Positions 6,538-10,250 of a stretch of 10,250 bases of DNA are shown here, in pieces. The translations under genes and the position numbers were made by a program. The DNA is from an uncultured Collinsella sp. GTDB taxonomy: Bacteria > Actinomycetota > Coriobacteriia > Coriobacteriales > Coriobacteriaceae. The notes beneath the pieces were generated by a model. It was given only the letters and a program-made list of their open reading frames with translations. It was not told the DNA's origin and did not search any database. The DNA is taken from positions 1-10,250 of the forward strand of contig USNA01000017.1 in assembly GCA_900555955.1 (NCBI GenBank), in the 5' to 3' direction. Numbering within the stretch: position 1 is the first letter of the stretch; every line of letters begins with the position of its first letter.

Positions 6538-6840
6538 TACGCGTCCTTTCTCGTACAAGAGAGGCAAGGCTCCCCTTACAAGCACTTGCCCGCGGCCCGC
6601 GTCGGCCGCAACCAACGTGTGCGGCCACCAGGGCGAGGTCGCGTAATATATGTGTCTCGTGTCTAACCGCGTCGAGGCCCCTGCCCGTCCACGGTGACCC
6701 AAAGCCTTTTAGCTTCGGACAATCCCCATCTTGCCACGGAGGGCGGCCCCCTTCCACGTGCGCCCCCGGGCAAGCACCCTCTTTCAAGGGCGCCCTCCGT
6801 AAACGTGATTGAATTGTAGGCTAAAGGCCAAGCGGAGCGA
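6538..6840 (-). promoter_or_regulatory. Stem-rich intergenic region and probable nagB leader
   Basis: No gene fits in this 303-bp gap, but it is full of inverted repeats. Read on the minus strand: ACGGAGGGCG (6791-6800) pairs with 6736-6745 and encloses a CCCTT-GAAA-GAGGG hairpin (6777-6790). CCGAAGC/GCTTTGG forms a 7-bp hairpin (6699-6718), GGCCGCA/TGCGGCC another (6604-6626), and GGCAAG/CTTGCC a 6-bp stem (6563-6590) just before the nagB ribosome binding site. A -10-like TACAAT (6813-6818) lies just before the first stem, though its -35 is poor; a TATATT at 6645-6650 is an alternative. No stem has a T-run, so none is a clear terminator for the EIIA gene. I recognise no named riboswitch. Structured leader or independent RNA are both open. 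Confidence 0.5.
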
Positions 6841-7338
6841 CTAGCGCTCACGCGCGACGATGAGCTGGTCCATCTCCTCAACATGCTCCCCGACGGAGCC
6901 CTTGATACTCGAGAACTCAACGGAGTTGCACACCAAGATGGGAACCGTCACATCGTAGCCCTCGGCAGCAATTGCCTCGCGATCGAACTCGATGAGTACA
7001 TCGCCCTTATGGACGATGTCACCCACTTGCGCATGCACGGTAAAGTGCTTGCCCTCGAGCTGAACAGTGTCCAAACCAACATGGATGAGCACGTCCAGGC
7101 CATCGACCGTGTTGAGCGCAACGGCGTGTCCCGTGGGAAAAATGGCCTCGACCTTGGCGTCTGCCGGCGCAATCACGCGCGTGCCGGTAGGCTGAATCGC
7201 CACGCCCTGGCCCAAAAGGCCGGTGGCAAACGTCTGATCGTTTACCTCGGAGAGCGGAATGACGTCGCCCGAGATGGGAGCATCCAGCGTAAGGACTCGA
7301 CCACGCATACCAAAAGACCTTAGGACTTTAGTGAACAT
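6841..7338 (-). CDS. PTS EIIA component, glucose family (Crr-like)
   Basis: A 165-residue soluble phosphocarrier of the PTS glucose-type EIIA family, about the length of E. coli EIIA-Glc (169). It takes phosphate from HPr and passes it to an EIIB domain of a sugar permease. The conserved histidine pair is present: H71 in FPTGHAVAL and H86 in VLIHVGLDTV, the latter matching the phosphorylated histidine. HAQVGDIVHKGDVLIEFD is the typical following strand-loop. The ATG at 7338 has GAGGGGG a few bases upstream; a TTG at 7359 would add seven residues with no better site. It is a lone EIIA: no IIB or IIC domain is fused or adjacent, so the permease partner is elsewhere. The glmM stop is 71 bp upstream in the same direction, so cotranscription is plausible. 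The sugar cannot be read from the sequence; amino sugar is only suggested by the neighbours. Confidence 0.93.
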   Translation of the reverse strand: MFTKVLRSFGMRGRVLTLDAPISGDVIPLSEVNDQTFATGLLGQGVAIQPTGTRVIAPADAKVEAIFPTGHAVALNTVDGLDVLIHVGLDTVQLEGKHFTVHAQVGDIVHKGDVLIEFDREAIAAEGYDVTVPILVCNSVEFSSIKGSVGEHVEEMDQLIVARER

Positions 7339-7409
7339 GCTCCCCCTCGGACATACCAATCAATCAAAATAGCCTTAACAGTTTACCACTTGGCACCCGA
7401 TATTGACCA

Positions 7410-8747
7410 TTAGGGAAGTTCGCGCTTGACAACCTCGACGATGTCGTCGACAACGCGCTGGGTCAGCTCGTGCGTCTCGGCCTCGGCCATAACGCGAACC
7501 AGCGGCTCGGTACCGCTCGGGCGCACCAAGACGCGGCCGCGACCGTTGAGCTCCTTCTCGGCGGCAGCGACGGCGTCCCAGATGGGCTGGCAATCGTCCA
7601 GGCCGGCCTTGTTGTCCGAATGCACGTTGACGAGCACCTGCGGGTACTTCTTCATGATGCCGGCAAGGTCGGTGAGCGTGCGGCCGGTGCGCTTGAGCAC
7701 GGCCAGAAGCTGCAGGGCCGTCACCAAGCCGTCGCCGGTGGTGTTGTGCTCCAGGAAGATGATGTGGCCGGACTGCTCGCCGCCGATGACGGCACCGTCC
7801 TCGAGCATGCGCTCAAGAACATAGCGGTCGCCCACGGCGGTCTGAACCATCTCAAAGCCCTGCTCCTTCATGGCGATGGAGAAGCCTAGGTTGCACATAA
7901 CGGTCGAGACAATCTCGGAGTTGGCGAGCTTACCGCGAGCGGCCAGGTCAGAGCCGCAGATGGCCAGGATGTAGTCGCCATCGATCTCGTTGCCCTCGCT
8001 GTCCACGAACAGCACGCGATCGGCGTCGCCATCATGGGCCAGACCGATGTCGGCGTGAGTGCGCAGCACGAGCTCGCGCAGGGGCTCAAGGTGAGTGGAG
8101 CCGCACTCGACGTTAATGTCGGTGCCGCAGTAATCGGTGTTGATGGCATGGACCGTGGCGCCCAGGCGCTGCAGTGCGGCGGGCGTGGTCTGGCAGGAAG
8201 CACCGTGACCGCAGTCGACGGCAACAACCAGGCCATCGAGCTTAAGGCCGTCGAGCGTGCTGATGGCATGATCGACATATGCCTTGCGAGCATCCTTCAT
8301 CTTGATGATGTGGCCCACGCCGGCACCGGTCGGCAGCGTGTCGGCAGCCATGGCCTCCTCGGACATGACCCAAGCGCTGATCTCTTCCTCGACAGCATCG
8401 GGAAGCTTCATGCCCTTGCGGCTAAAGAACTTGATGCCGTTGAACTCCGGCGGATTGTGCGAAGCGGAGATGACGATGCCGCCGTCGAGCTCGTTTTGGA
8501 CGGTGAGCAGCGCCACGGCCGGCGTAGGGATAACGCCGCAGCAGTGCGGGCGGCCGCCCTCGGCCATAATGCCGGCGGTCAGAGCACTCTCGAGCATGGT
8601 GCCCGAAAGACGCGTGTCACGGCCGATGCAAATGTCCGGACCAAGGAACTTGGTCGCCGCACGGCCAAGGCGAAACGCAAGGTCGCACGAGAGGTCGGCG
8701 TTGGCGACGCCACGGACGCCGTCGGTACCGAAGATGTTCTGGGGCAT
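7410..8747 (-). CDS. glmM: Phosphoglucosamine mutase
   Basis: It interconverts glucosamine-6-phosphate and glucosamine-1-phosphate, the step feeding UDP-N-acetylglucosamine and so peptidoglycan. At 445 residues it equals the usual GlmM length. All four alpha-phosphohexomutase signatures are visible: the start IFGTDGVRG, the active-site loop ISASHNP with the phosphoserine near residue 96, the metal loop HDGDADR, and the sugar-binding GGEQSGH. Near the C terminus the phosphate-binding loop reads VRPSGTEPLVRVM. The sequence after ISASHNP (EFNGIKFF) favours GlmM over other phosphohexomutases. The ATG at 8747 is preceded by AAGGAG seven bases upstream; an in-frame start six codons earlier lacks this. 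It follows rpsI by 98 bp and precedes the EIIA gene by 71 bp, all in one direction. Identity is very confident. Confidence 0.97.
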   Translation of the reverse strand: MPQNIFGTDGVRGVANADLSCDLAFRLGRAATKFLGPDICIGRDTRLSGTMLESALTAGIMAEGGRPHCCGVIPTPAVALLTVQNELDGGIVISASHNPPEFNGIKFFSRKGMKLPDAVEEEISAWVMSEEAMAADTLPTGAGVGHIIKMKDARKAYVDHAISTLDGLKLDGLVVAVDCGHGASCQTTPAALQRLGATVHAINTDYCGTDINVECGSTHLEPLRELVLRTHADIGLAHDGDADRVLFVDSEGNEIDGDYILAICGSDLAARGKLANSEIVSTVMCNLGFSIAMKEQGFEMVQTAVGDRYVLERMLEDGAVIGGEQSGHIIFLEHNTTGDGLVTALQLLAVLKRTGRTLTDLAGIMKKYPQVLVNVHSDNKAGLDDCQPIWDAVAAAEKELNGRGRVLVRPSGTEPLVRVMAEAETHELTQRVVDDIVEVVKRELP

Positions 8748-8765
8748 AGGATCGCTCCTTCCCAA

Positions 8766-8804
8766 GTGGGCAAAACGTAGTCGCCCACCCGCCGAGCAAT
8801 CGGC
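8766..8804 (-). promoter_or_regulatory. Two small hairpins in the glmM leader
   Basis: GTGGGC (8766-8771) pairs with GCCCAC (8783-8788), and GCCGA (8791-8795) with TCGGC (8800-8804). Both lie in the 98-bp rpsI-glmM gap, the first ending five bases before the glmM ribosome binding site. No T-run follows on the minus strand, so they are not a clear rpsI terminator. A -10-like TACAAT (minus strand, 8820-8825) lies just upstream, but I find no good -35. They may be RNA-stability stems or a translational control element. Confidence 0.35.
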
Positions 8805-8845
8805 AGGCCCCGCTTGTACATTGTATCCCGTAAGGAGATAAAACC

Positions 8846-9241
<396 letters not shown>

Positions 9242-9243
9242 CT

Positions 9244-9687
9244 TTAAGCCTCCAGCTCAATCTTCGTGGGGTTCTGGGCAGCGTGCGGATGCTCGGCACC
9301 AGCGTAGACCTTAAGCTTGGTCATCTGGGCACGGCCGAGGGTGGTCTTGGGCAGCATGCCGCGAACGGCGCGCTCAATGACCTTCTCCGGGTGCTTCTCC
9401 ATAGCCTGGCGGAAGCTCTCAGCCTTGAGGCCGCCGTTGTAGCCGCTGTGGCGATAATAGGTCTTCGTGTCGGCCTTGTTACCGGTAAGCTGGACCTTAT
9501 CGGCGTTGATGACGACAACGAAGTCGCCGCAGTCGCTGTTGGGCGTGAACTGGGGCTTGTTCTTACCGCGCAGGATCATTGCGATCTGGGTGGCAAGACG
9601 GCCCAGGACAGCACCATCGGCGTCGACGAGAACCCAGTTGCGCTGGACCTCGCCCTGCTTGGCGTAGTGAGTCGATTTCGAAATCAC
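9244..9687 (-). CDS. rplM: 50S ribosomal protein L13
   Basis: A 147-residue L13 (uL13), an early-assembling large-subunit protein. Recognisable parts are [26 protein letters not shown], the [17 protein letters not shown] strand, [11 protein letters not shown], and [35 protein letters not shown]. The length is typical. It starts with GTG at 9687: GGAGGAG lies five bases upstream, and the protein then begins [14 protein letters not shown]. No better ATG exists. It is the first gene of the rplM-rpsI operon, with a good promoter at 9754-9781 and a hairpin at the predicted 5' end of the mRNA. Control by L13 binding its own leader is known in other bacteria and is inferred here. Confidence 0.98.
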   Translation of the reverse strand: MISKSTHYAKQGEVQRNWVLVDADGAVLGRLATQIAMILRGKNKPQFTPNSDCGDFVVVINADKVQLTGNKADTKTYYRHSGYNGGLKAESFRQAMEKHPEKVIERAVRGMLPKTTLGRAQMTKLKVYAGAEHPHAAQNPTKIELEA

Positions 9688-9715
9688 TTAGACTCCTCCA
9701 TGTACAGTACGTGTT

Positions 9716-9747
9716 GTTACAGAGATTCACGGGGCTCTGCAAGTAAC
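9716..9747 (-). promoter_or_regulatory. Hairpin at the 5' end of the rplM leader
   Basis: On the minus strand, CAGAG (9739-9735) pairs with CTCTG (9724-9720) around a ten-base loop. Outside a four-base bulge, GTTA (9747-9744) pairs with TAAC (9719-9716). The predicted transcription start is near 9747, so the mRNA would begin with this hairpin, about 30 bases before the ribosome binding site. L13 operons in other bacteria carry a leader hairpin bound by L13. Whether this matches those consensus motifs cannot be judged by eye. Confidence 0.5.
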
Positions 9748-9753
9748 CCGTCC

Positions 9754-9781
9754 ATATTACCCCGCTCGTCGCCCGAGTCAA
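9754..9781 (-). promoter_or_regulatory. Promoter of the rplM-rpsI operon
   Basis: On the minus strand, TTGACT (9781-9776) is a near-perfect -35. After a 16-base spacer, TAATAT (9759-9754) serves as -10. Transcription would start near 9747, giving a leader of about 60 bases. The rest of the gap up to the patatin-like gene (9782-9844) holds no T-tailed terminator. Confidence 0.65.
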
Positions 9782-9844
9782 CAGGTATTTTGGTTCCGAC
9801 CAGAGTTTCTGCACATGTCGTCCATGGGTCATGACGTCGCGACG

Positions 9845-10250
9845 TTAGCGCTCGACAAACGCCTCGATATCTCCCAGCAATCGCTTTGCCTCCTGGCGGC
9901 CCTGAATATACAGGTCGAGGAGCTTTGCCGGATCGTGCTCAACGTGGCCGACCTCGACCGGCTTTTGCGGAGCAACGACCAGCGCACGGCCCTCGCGCTC
10001 ATACTTCCATAGATGCATGCGCTGGATGTTATAGCGGTCGTGGCGCGTCTCGATAGCCTCGAGCAGATAGGGGTAGTCGGCATAGCGGGCTCGTGCGGCG
10101 GGCATAAACTCGTAGGGCTTTTTCTCGTATGAGCGGTCCTGCGTAACGATAACGACCGCGCGATCGAAGCCCGCCTCCTCGAGCACATGCTCGATAGGGA
10201 CCGAATCGGCTACGCCCTCGGTCACGCACTTTCGTCCCACCGCATCGTTT
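9845..10250 (-). CDS. Patatin-like phospholipase family protein, C-terminal part
   Basis: The frame is open to the window edge, so the gene starts beyond 10250; a GTG at 10240 is internal. About 135 residues remain. The segment VGRKCVTEGVADSVPIEHVLEEAGFDRAVVIVTQ lines up with the end of a patatin domain, usually DGG-x-x-DSIPI, and RYADYPYLLEAIETRHDRYNIQ with EGRALVVAPQKPVEVGHVEHDP fits the C-terminal extension (DUF6363-like) of bacterial YjjU/RssA-type patatins. In active members the aspartate of the Ser-Asp dyad is the D of DGG; here that triplet reads TEG, so the aspartate appears replaced by threonine. The nucleophile motif GxSxG is outside the window. The protein may therefore be inactive or altered. 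No intrinsic terminator follows, and a 12-bp palindrome (9834-9845) touches the stop codon. Family confident, activity doubtful. Confidence 0.85.
   Translation of the reverse strand, partial: NDAVGRKCVTEGVADSVPIEHVLEEAGFDRAVVIVTQDRSYEKKPYEFMPAARARYADYPYLLEAIETRHDRYNIQRMHLWKYEREGRALVVAPQKPVEVGHVEHDPAKLLDLYIQGRQEAKRLLGDIEAFVER

Noticed and set aside
6538..6702. Extended nagB start at 6702
   Set aside because: NagB proteins begin MKIIxAxxY; the ATG at 6537 gives this with a good ribosome binding site, and the extension would translate the structured leader.
6538..6840. RNase P RNA, tmRNA, SRP RNA or 6S RNA in the structured gap
   Set aside because: I could not find the conserved core motifs of RNase P, tmRNA or SRP RNA, nor the long open bubble of 6S RNA.
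7410..8747. Phosphomannomutase/phosphoglucomutase instead of GlmM
   Set aside because: The length of 445, the start IFGTDGVRG and the overall signature pattern fit GlmM, and nagB lies nearby.
8034..8780. A 248-codon plus-strand open frame opposite glmM
   Set aside because: glmM on the minus strand has all four phosphohexomutase signatures. The opposite frame is a typical antisense artefact of GC-rich codons.

Overview
The window looks like chromosomal DNA from a high-GC Gram-positive of the Coriobacteriia, most likely Collinsella or a close relative. The reasons are the GC-rich codon use, strong AGGAGG-type ribosome binding sites, a Firmicutes-like short NagB beside actinobacterial-type genes, and a very large ATPase-BTAD regulator of a kind I associate with this class. 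The genus is inference; no rRNA gene is present. I see no phage, insertion sequence, CRISPR array or tRNA.

Layout, left to right. (1) Plus strand, 1-2303: the 3' half of a UPF0210 (DUF711) gene; a 134-bp palindromic element with perfect 32-bp arms; a SAM-dependent methyltransferase gene with a terminator-like hairpin directly in front of its ribosome binding site; and yhbY, ending in a clear intrinsic terminator. (2) Minus strand, 2363-5359: a 998-residue regulator with an N-terminal P-loop ATPase and a C-terminal winged helix plus BTAD. It converges on yhbY so closely that its stop codon lies in the yhbY terminator T-tract. (3) 5360-5808: a 449-bp gap with direct repeats, a 14-bp palindrome, a possible short plus-strand transcript and the nagB terminator. 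(4) Minus strand, 5809-10250: in transcription order a patatin-like protein (partial), rplM, rpsI, glmM, a glucose-type PTS EIIA and nagB.

The minus-strand block joins ribosome synthesis (L13, S9) to amino-sugar metabolism. GlmM draws glucosamine-6-phosphate into cell-wall precursors, NagB drains it into glycolysis, and the EIIA between them is a phosphotransfer partner for sugar uptake. nagB has a GC-rich, stem-rich 303-bp upstream region that may be a structured leader. rplM has a good promoter, and the predicted transcript begins with a hairpin like those of autoregulated L13 operons.

The least ordinary features are the long palindrome at 659-792, the abrupt codon-use switch inside the methyltransferase gene near 1457, the structured region before nagB, and the replaced catalytic-loop residues in the patatin-like protein. 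No new multi-gene system is evident. These are local oddities in an otherwise mostly housekeeping region.
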